A stretch of DNA of 64,000 bases from Chitinophaga terrae (ex Kim and Jung 2007) (GCF_900107795.1 NZ_FNRL01000023.1:45349-109348); one strand, 5' to 3'. Shown: positions 42,016 through 50,960, numbered from the stretch's first letter. The notes: generated by a model from the letters alone, not told the origin. Numbers and translations: made by a program.

Positions 42016-44049
42016 TTATATTAAATTAATAATTTCTTTTATATAAGAAACTGGTTTAATACAATGATAATCTTTGCACAGATAGACAAGGGTTTCATTT
42101 TCATACTCCCGACCATTTAACAATGGTATATCCGTGACAGTTTTTGAAGCGCCGACCAGCACCCGGAACGGGATAAACCAGTTACCCGCTTCATTCATTC
42201 TTTCTAAAAATTGTGGACCAACGATTGCCAGCTCGGGGGTTCCTTTTACGAACTGTAATAACTGGATAGCCCAAACGCCAAAAGAAGTAGGATAGCGTAC
42301 AGTCGTTTGCGATATTGCTGAAACAACAGCCAAACTCCTCTCAGCCCATGCTTTTTGATCGAAAACAACAGAAAGATACCAAAGGTTTTGAATCATTATG
42401 GCATTCCCGCTTGGTACCGCCCCGTCGTAAATCTCCTTTTTCCTCACTATAACGTCATTCTGCCCTTCTATTGTATAATAAAAGAAAAGTTGTTGCTCAT
42501 CCCCGAATTGCGAAATTACAAATTCAGTGATTTTCCTTGCTTTATACAAATAATCCAGGTTCCCGGTTATTTCCTGCAATTGAATCAGCGCCCGTATAAG
42601 GTAGGCATAATCGTCCAGGAACGCAGGATATTTAGCCACGCCATTCTTCCAGGTATGCTTAAATCCCTCTCCCTCTGCAAACGCCTTCAGGGCCCATTCC
42701 ATCTTTGCAACCGCAACGTCCCGGTAATGTTCGTCGCCCAACGCCAGGAACGCTTTGCAATAGCTGTGTATCATCAACGCATTCCAACCCAGGATTATTT
42801 TGTCGTCCAGCCCTGGCCGGATCCTGTTGTTGCGCACCGCCATCAGTTTTTCCCTGCATCCTTTCAACATTGCGTTCAACACCGGGGCGTCATATCCTCT
42901 CTCGGCCGCAAACTGCTCTAACGGCTGCTGTACCCATAAAATATTAGTATGTTCCCAGTTCCCTTCTTCCGTTACGCCATAATATTCGCAGAACGGCGTT
43001 GCCTGTTCGCCCAGGATATGATGGATCTCCGCCCTGCTCCAGGTATAAAACTTACCTTCAACACCTTCAGAATCAGCATCCAGCGCGGCGTAGAAGCCTC
43101 CTTCAGGCGAGGTCATTTCCCTTTCAATAAAAGAGAGTGTATCCCTGATCGTTGTTGCATAACTTTCTGCACGGGTCAGTTGCCAGGCGTCGCATAACAC
43201 ATCGACCAGCAATGCGTTATCGTACAACATCTTTTCGAAGTGCGGCGCCAGCCATTTTTCATCTGTCGAATACCTGGCAAAACCGCCGCCCAGCTGATCG
43301 TAGATCCCGCCCTGCAGCATTTTATCCAGCGATAATAATGCTTGTTGCAGGCCTTCGGGATGTTTCCAGGCGTGATGATATCTCAGGAGATAGCTGATAG
43401 CAAAGGTTTGCGGGAACTTTGGCGCCCTTCCGAAACCACCCCAGAGCGTATCCGCCTGCTTTAAGAGGTTTTCTGCGACGGTATCGCACTGTTGCCGGGT
43501 GAACAGCTCTTCGACCGGCAGGTTCAGGATCGGCGCCTGCAATCCGAACTGCGACGACTGATGAATATGCGATACCAGGTTCTCGGCCTGGCTTTCTATT
43601 TCTTCACGGCGGTTCTGAAATGCATCGGAAATAGACAACAGTACATCCGTCCACGACGGACGGTTGTATGCCTTAACGGGAGGGTAATAAGTGCCCCCGT
43701 AAAACGGTTTTTTATCTGGTGTGAGAAAAACATTCAAAGGCCATCCGCCTGCGCCGGTCATAGCCGTCAGGGCGTCCATATAGATATGATCCAGGTCGGG
43801 TCTTTCTTCCCTGTCGATCTTTATATTGATAAAATGATCGTTCATAATAGCGGCGGTGGCTTCATTTTCGAAGCTTTCCCGCTCCATTACGTGGCACCAG
43901 TGACAAGCTGCATAGCCGATACTCACCAGGATAGGCTTGTCTTCCTGCTTAGCCCGTTCCAAAGCTTCATCTCCCCAGGGGTACCAATTCACGGGGTTAT
44001 GCGCATGCTGCAACAAATACGGGCTCGTTTCACTGATAAGCTTGTTCAT
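42016..44049 (-). CDS. DUF255 thioredoxin-domain protein (YyaL/SSP411-like)
   Basis: A 677-residue protein of the YyaL/spermatogenesis-associated-20 family. The N-terminal thioredoxin-like DUF255 domain starts NKLISETSPYLLQHAHNPVN and carries the CxxC motif ACHWCHVM with ERESFEN. The remaining part is an (alpha/alpha)6-barrel like that of N-acylglucosamine epimerases (GGIYDQLGGGFARYSTDEKW, YDNALLVDVLCDAW). Its biochemical role is unknown. It stands alone between the gld operon and the hemD terminator. Confidence 0.92.
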   Translation of the reverse strand: MNKLISETSPYLLQHAHNPVNWYPWGDEALERAKQEDKPILVSIGYAACHWCHVMERESFENEATAAIMNDHFINIKIDREERPDLDHIYMDALTAMTGAGGWPLNVFLTPDKKPFYGGTYYPPVKAYNRPSWTDVLLSISDAFQNRREEIESQAENLVSHIHQSSQFGLQAPILNLPVEELFTRQQCDTVAENLLKQADTLWGGFGRAPKFPQTFAISYLLRYHHAWKHPEGLQQALLSLDKMLQGGIYDQLGGGFARYSTDEKWLAPHFEKMLYDNALLVDVLCDAWQLTRAESYATTIRDTLSFIEREMTSPEGGFYAALDADSEGVEGKFYTWSRAEIHHILGEQATPFCEYYGVTEEGNWEHTNILWVQQPLEQFAAERGYDAPVLNAMLKGCREKLMAVRNNRIRPGLDDKIILGWNALMIHSYCKAFLALGDEHYRDVAVAKMEWALKAFAEGEGFKHTWKNGVAKYPAFLDDYAYLIRALIQLQEITGNLDYLYKARKITEFVISQFGDEQQLFFYYTIEGQNDVIVRKKEIYDGAVPSGNAIMIQNLWYLSVVFDQKAWAERSLAVVSAISQTTVRYPTSFGVWAIQLLQFVKGTPELAIVGPQFLERMNEAGNWFIPFRVLVGASKTVTDIPLLNGREYENETLVYLCKDYHCIKPVSYIKEIINLI

Positions 44050-44124
44050 GGTTTCCGGACTTAGATTTTAGTGCTACAAATATTGAATTATTTCCCGGAA
44101 TTTTTATGAGTTGCTATATTAAAT

Positions 44125-44155
44125 CAAAAAGGGCCGGCCATTGCCTGGCCGACCC
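44125..44155 (-). terminator. Terminator of hemD
   Basis: A GC-rich stem (GGGTCGGCCA with TGGCCGGCCC on the minus strand, one G-T pair) with a 5-base loop and five T, 22 bases after the hemD stop. Confidence 0.8.
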
Positions 44156-44176
44156 TTCAATATGTTGCTGGTAGAA

Positions 44177-44968
44177 TTATTTTTTACTTAACGAAGTCAG
44201 GTACTGTTCCAAAGCGGCAACCATAGATGGCGCCTGCGGTTGGGGAGCTTTTACATCCAGTCGTAATCCGGCTTCTTCAACAGCGGCTGAAGTGGTAGGA
44301 CCAAATGCGCCTATATGCGTTCCGTTCTGTACAAAACCAGGTACGTTTTCAAATAACGATTTTACGCCGGAAGGGCTGAAGAACACGATCATATCATAGT
44401 TGGTAGCAGCCAATACTTCCTTTACGTCCGTAGATACTGTTTTATAGAGGGTAACAGTAGCGTACTCACATTTGTTGGCCTTCAACCATTCCTCGATATC
44501 TTTTTTCTGGCTGTCAGAACTTGGGAAGAGGAACTTCTCGTTGTCTTTGTGTTTATTCATTACCTCCAGTACGCCTTTGGTAGAACCGTCCGCACCAAAG
44601 AATACCTTACGTTTGCGGTAAAGGATGAACTTTTGAAGATACAACGCAACAGCTTCTGTGATACAAAAGTATTTGCAATCCTGCGACACTTTAATCTTCA
44701 TTTCTTCGCAAATCCTGAAAAAGTGATCTACCGCGTTACGGCTGGTAAAAATTACGGCCGTATAACTAAGGATGTCGATTTTCTGTTTTCTGAACTCCTT
44801 AGCTGGCAAACCCTCTACCTTGATAAAGGGGAAAAAATCCAATTTCACATTGAATTTCTTCGCCAAATCATAGTAGGGCGATTTTTCTGTTTCTGGCTTT
44901 GGTTGAGAAATAAGGATTGACTGAATTTGTTTACCTTGCAAATCTTTTTTTGGCCCGCCTTTTATCAT
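44177..44968 (-). CDS. hemD: Uroporphyrinogen-III synthase (HemD-like)
   Basis: Closes and isomerises hydroxymethylbilane to uroporphyrinogen III in heme synthesis. It has 263 residues in two alpha/beta lobes: ILISQPKPETEKSPYYDLAKK, YTAVIFTSRNAVDHFFRICEE and YDMIVFFSPSGVKSLFENVPG with IGAFGPTTSAAVEEAGLRLDV. HemD is poorly conserved, so the call rests on the TSRNAV and SPSGV-GPTT segments. It follows a DUF4271 gene by 35 bases, an order commonly seen in Bacteroidetes. Confidence 0.88.
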   Translation of the reverse strand: MIKGGPKKDLQGKQIQSILISQPKPETEKSPYYDLAKKFNVKLDFFPFIKVEGLPAKEFRKQKIDILSYTAVIFTSRNAVDHFFRICEEMKIKVSQDCKYFCITEAVALYLQKFILYRKRKVFFGADGSTKGVLEVMNKHKDNEKFLFPSSDSQKKDIEEWLKANKCEYATVTLYKTVSTDVKEVLAATNYDMIVFFSPSGVKSLFENVPGFVQNGTHIGAFGPTTSAAVEEAGLRLDVKAPQPQAPSMVAALEQYLTSLSKK

Positions 44969-45003
44969 ACGTTTTTTGCTCTTGTGTTAACAATAGGCGA
45001 TAA

Positions 45004-46050
45004 TCAGGGATTACCAGTTAACCAGATATTCTGTAGCACCTTGATCAGAATCAAAACCGGCGCTACTTCGAATGCGCAAAGGTAAAGAAAAAAATGCAAT
45101 TTACTGAAGGATAGATACTGTTTAACTAAGGAATATGATCTAATATACCTGTACACAACCAGTAACACAATAAAAAATATTGAAATATACAGGAAAGTAT
45201 CCGCTATTGTTGGTTTACAGAAGGCCAATATCACCAGGAAAGGCACTAATAATATACCCAATACCTTGTTGATCAGGTATAAAATAAAGACATACGCATC
45301 TGCCAGCTCCGAGTTGCCGAATAACCACCCGCAAAAACGCAGCACAATAAATTTCGCTCCATAGATCAATCCTACCATCATGATCAACCCCGGTATCAGC
45401 AGCCATGGTTCCGCCTGCGGGAAGATCTGCATCCTGAAAAGCACCAGGTAGAGGTAAACGCCAAGGGCAATGACAAAAAAGGCATTCATCAGGAAGTTAG
45501 GGAAGGGGGCCTGCGACAGCTGGTCTTTCAACTGGCGCTGGCTCAGCGTAGGATTCAGGAATGCCCTGAAAAGATCTGCAAAGTATTTACGGTATGATAA
45601 ACGGATAATGCTCAATAACAACAAGACTCCCGACATCAGGTATATCAGCCAGTCAAGGTCTTTATACTGCCTTACAGGATTGGTATCAACAAACCTGGGC
45701 CTGCCGGGTTTCAGGAAATCATTTTTCTGCGCGAGCTCTTTCAGGTAGATCTCATAAGGAGTGGGAGGCAGCACTTTTGGAGGCGCTGCAACCGCCAGGC
45801 TATCTGCCTTCAGTTTAACTGTGTCTTTTGCGAGGGCTGCCGAATCAACCTTGTGTATAACCGTACGGGTACTGTCTTTCTTCACTGCGGGTTTACGGAT
45901 CACCCGACGGGCGGTATCGGTTCCCGTACGTTGAGGTGCGGGATTTTGTTGCACAACCCTGGAGCTTTCAGGTTTAACAGAATCAGCATTTTGCGCCTGT
46001 AAAGGCCAATAAACAAGAATAAAAAATAGCGACAATAACCAGTTTCGCAC
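45004..46050 (-). CDS. DUF4271 domain-containing membrane protein
   Basis: About 348 residues: a signal peptide (RNWLLSLFFILVYWPLQAQ), a Pro/Lys/Thr-rich periplasmic region (to about residue 120), and a C-terminal membrane domain with six likely TM helices. This fits the Bacteroidetes DUF4271 family, of unknown function, typically next to hemD. No ATG precedes the signal peptide; GTG at 46050 or TTG at 46068 is the likely start, while the 46164 frame start is a TTG with no family support. Confidence 0.8.
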   Translation of the reverse strand: MRNWLLSLFFILVYWPLQAQNADSVKPESSRVVQQNPAPQRTGTDTARRVIRKPAVKKDSTRTVIHKVDSAALAKDTVKLKADSLAVAAPPKVLPPTPYEIYLKELAQKNDFLKPGRPRFVDTNPVRQYKDLDWLIYLMSGVLLLLSIIRLSYRKYFADLFRAFLNPTLSQRQLKDQLSQAPFPNFLMNAFFVIALGVYLYLVLFRMQIFPQAEPWLLIPGLIMMVGLIYGAKFIVLRFCGWLFGNSELADAYVFILYLINKVLGILLVPFLVILAFCKPTIADTFLYISIFFIVLLVVYRYIRSYSLVKQYLSFSKLHFFLYLCAFEVAPVLILIKVLQNIWLTGNP

Positions 46051-46166
46051 CAGGAAAATATTTTGCAATGACTTTATAATCGGTTTTTCACAAATATCAA
46101 TCTCCCTCAACTTTGGGAATACAGCAGCAATTAACACCGTCCTGCTCACAAAACAAAACTGCAACG

Positions 46167-46188
46167 TAAATTTGATGCCACAAAGATA
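46167..46188. promoter_or_regulatory. Possible divergent -7 boxes of hemW and DUF4271 genes
   Basis: TAAATTTG on the plus strand (46167-46174) points to hemW; TATCTTTG on the minus strand (46181-46188) points to the DUF4271-hemD pair. Neither has a clear TTG at -33. Confidence 0.35.
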
Positions 46189-46247
46189 TTAAAATAGTCC
46201 ATAGTTGACCGGTAACAGGTCACCGTAAACGAGGTTTCAAGATACAC

Positions 46248-47372
46248 ATGTCCGGCATTTATTTACATATTCCTTTCTGCAAACAGGCTTGCTACTACTG
46301 CAATTTCCATTTTTCCACTTCCAGGCAGCACCAGGAGGAAATGGTGAATTGCATCCTGCAGGAGATGGAATACCAGCGGCAATACCTGGCCGGCGAAACT
46401 GTTGAAACCATTTATTTCGGCGGTGGAACGCCCAGTTTACTGAGCGAAACGCAACTGGAAAAACTGCTTAACCGCCTGCATGCGCTATACCCTATAACGG
46501 CGGAAGCGGAGATCACGCTGGAAGCAAACCCTGATGACCTGTCGGCCGACCGGCTAAAATCACTCAAAGCAGCAGGCATCAATCGCCTGAGCATTGGCGT
46601 GCAGTCGTTCCGGGAAGAAGACCTGCGCTGGATGAACAGGGCTCACGACAGCCAACAAGCAATAAACTGCATTACACACGCACAGGAAGCGGGGTTTACG
46701 AATATAACCATCGACCTTATTTACGGTGGGCCAACCCTCAGTGATGAAGCCTGGGAGGCCAATGTAAAACGGGCAATCGCGTTGGGTATCCCACATTTAT
46801 CCTGCTATGCACTGACAGTTGAACCCGGCACTGCACTGGATCATTTCATCGCCAAGAAAAAAATGGAACCCACAGATCCGGATAAAGCGGCCCTGCATTT
46901 CGAATTGCTGATGCAGTGGTTGAAAGAAGCGGGATACGAGCATTACGAGATCTCTAACTTTGCGCTTCCCGGCTGGCATTCAAGGCATAACAGCAGCTAT
47001 TGGCAGGGAAAACATTACCTGGGCCTGGGACCTTCGGCCCATTCGTTCAATGGGCATTCCAGGCAATGGAATATTGCCAATAACGCCCTTTATATGAAAA
47101 GCATCCAGGCCGGAACAGTGCCGTTTGAAATAGAATCGCTTACCACCAGTATGCAGTTCAACGAGTATATAATGACCACTTTACGCACTTCGGCAGGTTG
47201 CAACCTGGAATGGGTAGCCGAGAAATTCGGTAAAGACAGGGTATTGCACCTGTTGGCTCATAGCCAGCCTTTTATAGCAGCGGGGAAAATGGAAAGGGCA
47301 GGAGAGGCATTAAGACTTACTACAGCAGGCCGGTTGTTTGCAGATGGAATAGCCGGGGAGTTGTTTATATAA
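46248..47372 (+). CDS. hemW: Radical SAM heme chaperone HemW
   Basis: A 374-residue radical SAM protein. The [4Fe-4S] motif CKQACYYC uses Cys 11, 15 and 18; TIYFGGGTPSLL, LEANPDDL, INRLSIGVQSF and GLGPSAHSF are HemW/HemN-type segments. The extra N-terminal residues that define true coproporphyrinogen dehydrogenase HemN are missing, so it most likely delivers heme to targets (HemW). It is divergent from the hemD group. Terminator-like sequence follows the stop but is oriented for the opposite gene. Confidence 0.93.
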   Translation: MSGIYLHIPFCKQACYYCNFHFSTSRQHQEEMVNCILQEMEYQRQYLAGETVETIYFGGGTPSLLSETQLEKLLNRLHALYPITAEAEITLEANPDDLSADRLKSLKAAGINRLSIGVQSFREEDLRWMNRAHDSQQAINCITHAQEAGFTNITIDLIYGGPTLSDEAWEANVKRAIALGIPHLSCYALTVEPGTALDHFIAKKKMEPTDPDKAALHFELLMQWLKEAGYEHYEISNFALPGWHSRHNSSYWQGKHYLGLGPSAHSFNGHSRQWNIANNALYMKSIQAGTVPFEIESLTTSMQFNEYIMTTLRTSAGCNLEWVAEKFGKDRVLHLLAHSQPFIAAGKMERAGEALRLTTAGRLFADGIAGELFI

Positions 47373-47402
47373 AAAAAAGCTGACCAGTTAAACCGGTCAG
47401 CC
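47371..47402 (-). terminator. Terminator of the deoxyhypusine-synthase-like gene
   Basis: GCTGACC and GGTCAGC pair around a 9-base loop and are followed by eight T on the minus strand. The run of A directly after hemW's stop makes it asymmetrical. Confidence 0.8.
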
Positions 47403-47427
47403 TTTGTAATGTTGAAGAAAAAATAAA

Positions 47428-48402
47428 TTACCAGCCAAGAACATAAGCGAAGATCAGCGGAGCTACGATGGTAGCATCTGATTCTACAATGAACTTAGGC
47501 GTGTGAATATCCAGTTTACCCCAGGTGATCTTTTCATTAGGCACTGCGCCTGAATAAGAACCATAAGAGGTAGTTGAGTCAGATATCTGGCAGAAGTAAG
47601 ACCAGAAAGGAACATCGGTCCATTCCAGGTCCTGGTACATCATTGGCACAACGCAGATAGGGAAATCGCCTGCAATACCACCGCCTATCTGGAAGAATCC
47701 GACACCTTTACCTGAAGAGTTAGCGCGGTACCATTCAGACAGGAAGATCATGTATTCGATACCGGACTTCATAGTGCTGGTTTTCAGGTCGCCTTTAATG
47801 CAGTAAGAAGCAAAAATGTTACCCATTGTACTGTCTTCCCATCCGGGAACGATGATAGGAATATTTTTTTCTGCGGCGGCCAGCATCCAGCTGTTCTTCG
47901 GATCGATCTCGTAATTTTCTTTCATTACGCCGCTCAACAGCAGTTTGTACATGAATTCGTGCGGGAAGTAACGTTCACCTTTTTCATCGGCTTCTTTCCA
48001 GATCTTGTAGATGTGTTGCTGAATACGACGGAAAGCTTCTTCTTCAGGGATACAGGTATCTGTAACACGGTTGAAACCTTGTTCCAGCAGATCCCATTCT
48101 TCCTGCGGACTCAGATCGCGATAGTTAGGCACTCTTTTATAGTGAGTATGAGCCACCAAATTCATGATATCTTCTTCGAGGTTTGCACCTGTACAGGAAA
48201 TGATATCAACTTTACCCTGACGGATCATTTCTGCGAAAGAAATGCCCAGTTCGGCCGTACTCATTGCACCGGCCAATGTCACCATCATTTTACCGCCTTC
48301 CAGCAGGTGTGTTTCATATCCTTTGGCAGCATCCACCAATGCAGCGGCATTGAAGTGGCGATAATGGTGCTGGATAAATTGAGAAACGGGTCCCTTGTTC
48401 AT
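47428..48402 (-). CDS. Deoxyhypusine-synthase-family enzyme
   Basis: A 324-residue Rossmann-fold protein of the DHS family. Seen: MVTLAGAMSTAELGISFAEMIRQG, ISCTGANLEEDIMN, IGGGIAGDFPICVVPM, and near the C-terminus EKITWGKLD, where the Lys matches the catalytic lysine of eukaryotic DHS (SWGK motif). DHS moves the aminobutyl group of spermidine to eIF5A, a protein bacteria lack, so this enzyme probably makes a polyamine such as homospermidine or modifies another target (inference). It has a good own promoter (48457-48486) and terminator. Confidence 0.88.
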   Translation of the reverse strand: MNKGPVSQFIQHHYRHFNAAALVDAAKGYETHLLEGGKMMVTLAGAMSTAELGISFAEMIRQGKVDIISCTGANLEEDIMNLVAHTHYKRVPNYRDLSPQEEWDLLEQGFNRVTDTCIPEEEAFRRIQQHIYKIWKEADEKGERYFPHEFMYKLLLSGVMKENYEIDPKNSWMLAAAEKNIPIIVPGWEDSTMGNIFASYCIKGDLKTSTMKSGIEYMIFLSEWYRANSSGKGVGFFQIGGGIAGDFPICVVPMMYQDLEWTDVPFWSYFCQISDSTTSYGSYSGAVPNEKITWGKLDIHTPKFIVESDATIVAPLIFAYVLGW

Positions 48403-48456
48403 GTCATTTAATCATTTATACATTAACAGTCTGGCTAATAAAGCCTTAACAGTGGG

Positions 48457-48486
48457 CAAAGTTAAGATAAATTTGGAGGCGCCCAA
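48457..48486 (-). promoter_or_regulatory. Promoter of the deoxyhypusine-synthase-like gene
   Basis: On the minus strand TTG (48486-48484), 19 bases, then TAACTTTG (48464-48457), a full match to the Bacteroidetes promoter pattern; the ATG follows about 55 bases later. Confidence 0.65.
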
Positions 48487-48492
48487 GGTTAT

Positions 48493-48525
48493 AAAAAAAG
48501 TGCCTGGGTAAAAACCGCAGGCACT
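48493..48525 (-). terminator. Terminator of the PepSY-like gene
   Basis: AGTGCCTG and CAGGCACT-type arms (GTGCCTG at 48500-48506 pairs with CAGGCAC near 48518-48524) are followed by seven T on the minus strand. Confidence 0.8.
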
Positions 48526-48553
48526 ATAATTTTTAACACTAACTAAAACTAAA

Positions 48554-49006
48554 CTAAGCTTTCTTCATTTTTTTATTGGTACGAAGGGTTCCGTCTTCGT
48601 CGGCCTTTACTATGATCCAGGAATCTTTGTTTTCCAGGGTCAGGTAGTAAACGGTGTGTTCGTCGGCAGTATACTCAACTACGGAATAGATGGAGCAGTC
48701 GGAATACTTCCTGTTCAACCTGCTCAGCACATTCAGCGGCAGTTGTTCTCCTGACAGGTAACGGCTGGTAGCCATCAGGCTGCCGTCTTCGCGGTAAAAG
48801 GCAGTCACTTTATTATTATTTAAAGTGAACTTGGCCGTAAAGGTTTTATTATCATCTGTATACCATTTCACGTCTTTAGCGCCGGCAAAGGCGTCAGTGA
48901 ACGAGGTAGAGATCTTTTTGCTTACGGTTGTTTCGTAAACGTTCGCAAAGAGCGAATTTGCATACAATAAGATGGATGCTCCCAGGATTGCAATTAGTTT
49001 TTTCAT
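48554..49006 (-). CDS. PepSY-like (BLIP-like) small secreted protein
   Basis: A 150-residue protein with a signal peptide (about 1-21, SLFA). The core VSTSFTDAF-like segment (KKISTSFTDAFAGAKDVKWY), FTAKFTLNNNKVTAFYREDG and YYLTLENKDSWIIVKADEDG is typical of the PepSY-like beta-lactamase-inhibitor-fold proteins frequent in Chitinophagaceae. The role is unknown; probably periplasmic. It has its own promoter (49056-49087) and terminator. Confidence 0.8.
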   Translation of the reverse strand: MKKLIAILGASILLYANSLFANVYETTVSKKISTSFTDAFAGAKDVKWYTDDNKTFTAKFTLNNNKVTAFYREDGSLMATSRYLSGEQLPLNVLSRLNRKYSDCSIYSVVEYTADEHTVYYLTLENKDSWIIVKADEDGTLRTNKKMKKA

Positions 49007-49055
49007 GGCGGAAAAAATTTATTGTGATTGTTTGTTTTACATTTTGATTACGACC

Positions 49056-49087
49056 CAAAGCTACATCGCAACTGGGGCGGATGGCAA
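49056..49087 (-). promoter_or_regulatory. Promoter of the PepSY-like gene
   Basis: On the minus strand TTG (49087-49085), 21 bases, TAGCTTTG (49063-49056); the ATG follows about 50 bases later. Confidence 0.55.
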
Positions 49088-49380
49088 GTGATACTTTACT
49101 GGTGGGTTTACATGATTAGTTGGGGTATCCGGTAATGGACGTCCGCCTGCCCAATACTGTACAGTAGCGGTTATAGACGCCCTCCTGTCTGTGTGTTGGT
49201 TCAACTTTGCCAATGTTGCATGAACGAAAGTTAAGATATTGTTAAACTGGATAGATTTTCAGGTGGTCTGTATAACTGGCCGGCTTTACCATGCACAGCG
49301 GCAACAACTTGATAACTACATACTTAGGTTAGAGACAAAAATAGTTAGGCTGAACCGCATAAATCCTTACCTTGCCCTGT
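49088..49380. other. Intergenic region without a recognised gene
   Basis: The 290 bases between the PepSY-like promoter and the ACP phosphodiesterase start. I see short frames only and no RNA gene, strong hairpin or complete promoter. Confidence 0.4.
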
Positions 49381-49980
49381 ATGAATTACCTGGCCCATGC
49401 ATATTTATCGTTCGAGCAACCCGCACTGATCACCGGGAATATGATAGCTGATTTTGTGAAAGGCCAGTCCAGGCTTGCCGTTTACGATCCGGCGATCCAG
49501 GCCGGGATCCGGATCCACAGGGCTATCGATACGTTCACCGATCAGCATCCGTTAACGCTTCACGCCAAGCAGTATTTCAGGGCTTCAAGCGGGTTATATA
49601 GCGGCGTATTCGTTGACCTGGTTTATGACCATTTCCTGGCTACCGACCCCGAAAAATTCACGGCAGAAAGCCTGCATTCGTTTGCCCGTAACGTTTACAG
49701 CATCATCCGGAAGCAAGAAGAGGCGTTGCCTCCAGCATTTATGAAAATGTTCGGGTATATGGAAGAATATAACTGGTTATACGGCTATCACTATATCGAA
49801 GGGATCTTCAGGTCGATGAGGGGTTTGGTACAAAGGGCAAAATACCTGGAAACGGATGCCAATATCATCTATGCTGTATTCATGGAACACTACGAAAAAT
49901 TAAAAGCCTGTTACCAGGAATTTTTCCCTGAATTACAGCAGTATGTGGAAGGGTTGATCCGGGAGGAAATCCGCCAATAG
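49381..49980 (+). CDS. Acyl carrier protein phosphodiesterase (AcpH/DUF479-like)
   Basis: A 199-residue all-helical protein of the AcpH family, which removes the phosphopantetheine arm from ACP. Seen: MNYLAHAYLSF at the start, GNMIADFVKGQ, IQAGIRIHRAIDTFTDQHP and VFVDLVYDHFLA, where the His-Asp pairs bind metal. These match the HD-like signature of the family. ATG at 49381 fits the family start; an upstream TTG at 49372 adds three residues only. No acyl carrier gene is nearby. Confidence 0.92.
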   Translation: MNYLAHAYLSFEQPALITGNMIADFVKGQSRLAVYDPAIQAGIRIHRAIDTFTDQHPLTLHAKQYFRASSGLYSGVFVDLVYDHFLATDPEKFTAESLHSFARNVYSIIRKQEEALPPAFMKMFGYMEEYNWLYGYHYIEGIFRSMRGLVQRAKYLETDANIIYAVFMEHYEKLKACYQEFFPELQQYVEGLIREEIRQ

Positions 49981-50026
49981 CTTGTTAAAAAGCCGGATCG
50001 GCACTTTTCAGATTGCTTAAAAAAGC

Positions 50027-50034
50027 TAGGTTTG
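50027..50034 (+). promoter_or_regulatory. Possible -7 box of the DUF2911 gene
   Basis: TAGGTTTG lies 33 bases before the ATG at 50067; the -33 region has only a partial match. Confidence 0.35.
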
Positions 50035-50066
50035 CCCAGTCATTTTAATTAGAAAAACCTTTCCGG

Positions 50067-50663
50067 ATGTTTAGAAAAATTCAATTGCTTGCCACCTTTG
50101 CCTGCCTGTTAAGTATTTGTGTAAATGCTCAAGACAAAAAACTGCCGCCTTTAGACGCCAGCCCGATGGATATGGCCTATTATCCTGTAATGTACCCGTA
50201 TACGGTGAAAGTGAAAGGCGAACCGGGTACCCTGGTTGCAAGAGTTATTTACAGTCGCCCACAGACCAAGGGCAGGGATATTTTTGGGAACCTCGAAGAG
50301 TATGGCCAGATATGGCGTTTAGGCGCCAACGAGGCTACGGAGATAGAGTTCTTCAGACCTGTTATTATCGCCGGCAAAAACATTCCCAAAGGGAGATATA
50401 CCATGTATGCGATCCCAACAGAAAAAACCTGGACTATCATCCTGAATAAGGATACTGATATCTGGGGAGCTTTTAAATATGATCAGAAGAAAGATGTTGT
50501 AAGGACAGCATTGCCGGTAATGGCGCTGGATACACCGGTAGAAGCATTTACAATGGTATTTGAGAAGGGAGATCCGGGCGCTAACCTGGTGATTGCCTGG
50601 GATAAAGTGAGTGTTAGTTTACCGATCAAATGGTCTGAGGGTGCAACAGCTAAGAAAAAGTAA
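50067..50663 (+). CDS. DUF2911 domain-containing secreted protein
   Basis: A 198-residue protein with a signal peptide (ending VNAQ near residue 22) and the DUF2911 core: SRPQTKGRDIFGNL, YGQIWRLGANEATEIEFF, KGRYTMYAIPTEKTWTIILN and VIAWDKVSVSLPIKW. The family is widespread in Bacteroidetes and predicted periplasmic; no function is established. A short hairpin (about 50675-50690) follows the stop. Confidence 0.88.
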   Translation: MFRKIQLLATFACLLSICVNAQDKKLPPLDASPMDMAYYPVMYPYTVKVKGEPGTLVARVIYSRPQTKGRDIFGNLEEYGQIWRLGANEATEIEFFRPVIIAGKNIPKGRYTMYAIPTEKTWTIILNKDTDIWGAFKYDQKKDVVRTALPVMALDTPVEAFTMVFEKGDPGANLVIAWDKVSVSLPIKWSEGATAKKK

Positions 50664-50714
50664 TAAAAAAGAAAAGCGGTAAGAATACCGCCTTAAGAAT
50701 TTTAACCATATCCT

Positions 50715-50847
50715 ATGAAAAACCTGGAACAAATTTAGTCCGATTGCGAGGTTAGAGGAAGAACGATTTGGTGAACGATATAAAAATGTTCGTAAGCGTC
50801 GGGATTTATACGATCATATTTTAATATTACAGGAAAATGGCAGATGA
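50715..50847 (+). pseudogene. Small gene interrupted by one extra A near its start
   Basis: From 50721 the frame is open and codes for a charged 40-residue peptide (for example SPIARLEEERFGERY, then KNVRKRRDLYDHIL) ending at TGA 50845-50847. The only upstream ATG (50715) is out of frame by one base because of a run of five A directly after it; with four A the product would begin MKTWNKFSP and have 43 residues. A strong terminator starts within the last codons and a hairpin precedes it, as expected of a real small gene. I do not know the family. It may be a true frameshift, a sequencing homopolymer error, or use slippage. Confidence 0.5.
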
Positions 50848-50873
50848 CATCCAGGTTGTCTGCCATTTTTTTG
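50834..50873 (+). terminator. Terminator of the small frameshifted gene
   Basis: ATGGCAGA pairs with TCTGCCAT, with an additional GACA/TTGTC pairing inside, and is followed by seven T. It overlaps the stop of the small gene and precedes the metB-like promoter. Confidence 0.85.
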
Positions 50874-50887
50874 TTTACAAAATGATG

Positions 50888-50918
50888 TTGGCTAAAGGTG
50901 TTGAAAACGGTATATTTG
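50888..50918 (+). promoter_or_regulatory. Promoter of the cystathionine gamma-synthase gene
   Basis: TTG (50888-50890), exactly 20 bases, TATATTTG (50911-50918). The ATG follows 42 bases later. This is the clearest Bacteroidetes-type promoter in the window. Confidence 0.65.
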
Positions 50919-50960
50919 AAAACCGCCAAAACCGAATTAGCGATTTAAAATCATACAGAT

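Noticed and set aside
50735..50929. 64-codon minus-strand frame over the metB promoter
   Set aside because: It runs across a plus-strand terminator and promoter and has no protein-like features; the plus-strand small frame explains the region better.
50870..50960. SAM riboswitch upstream of the metB-like gene
   Set aside because: Only about 36 bases separate the likely transcription start from the ATG, too few for a SAM riboswitch, and no such structure is seen.
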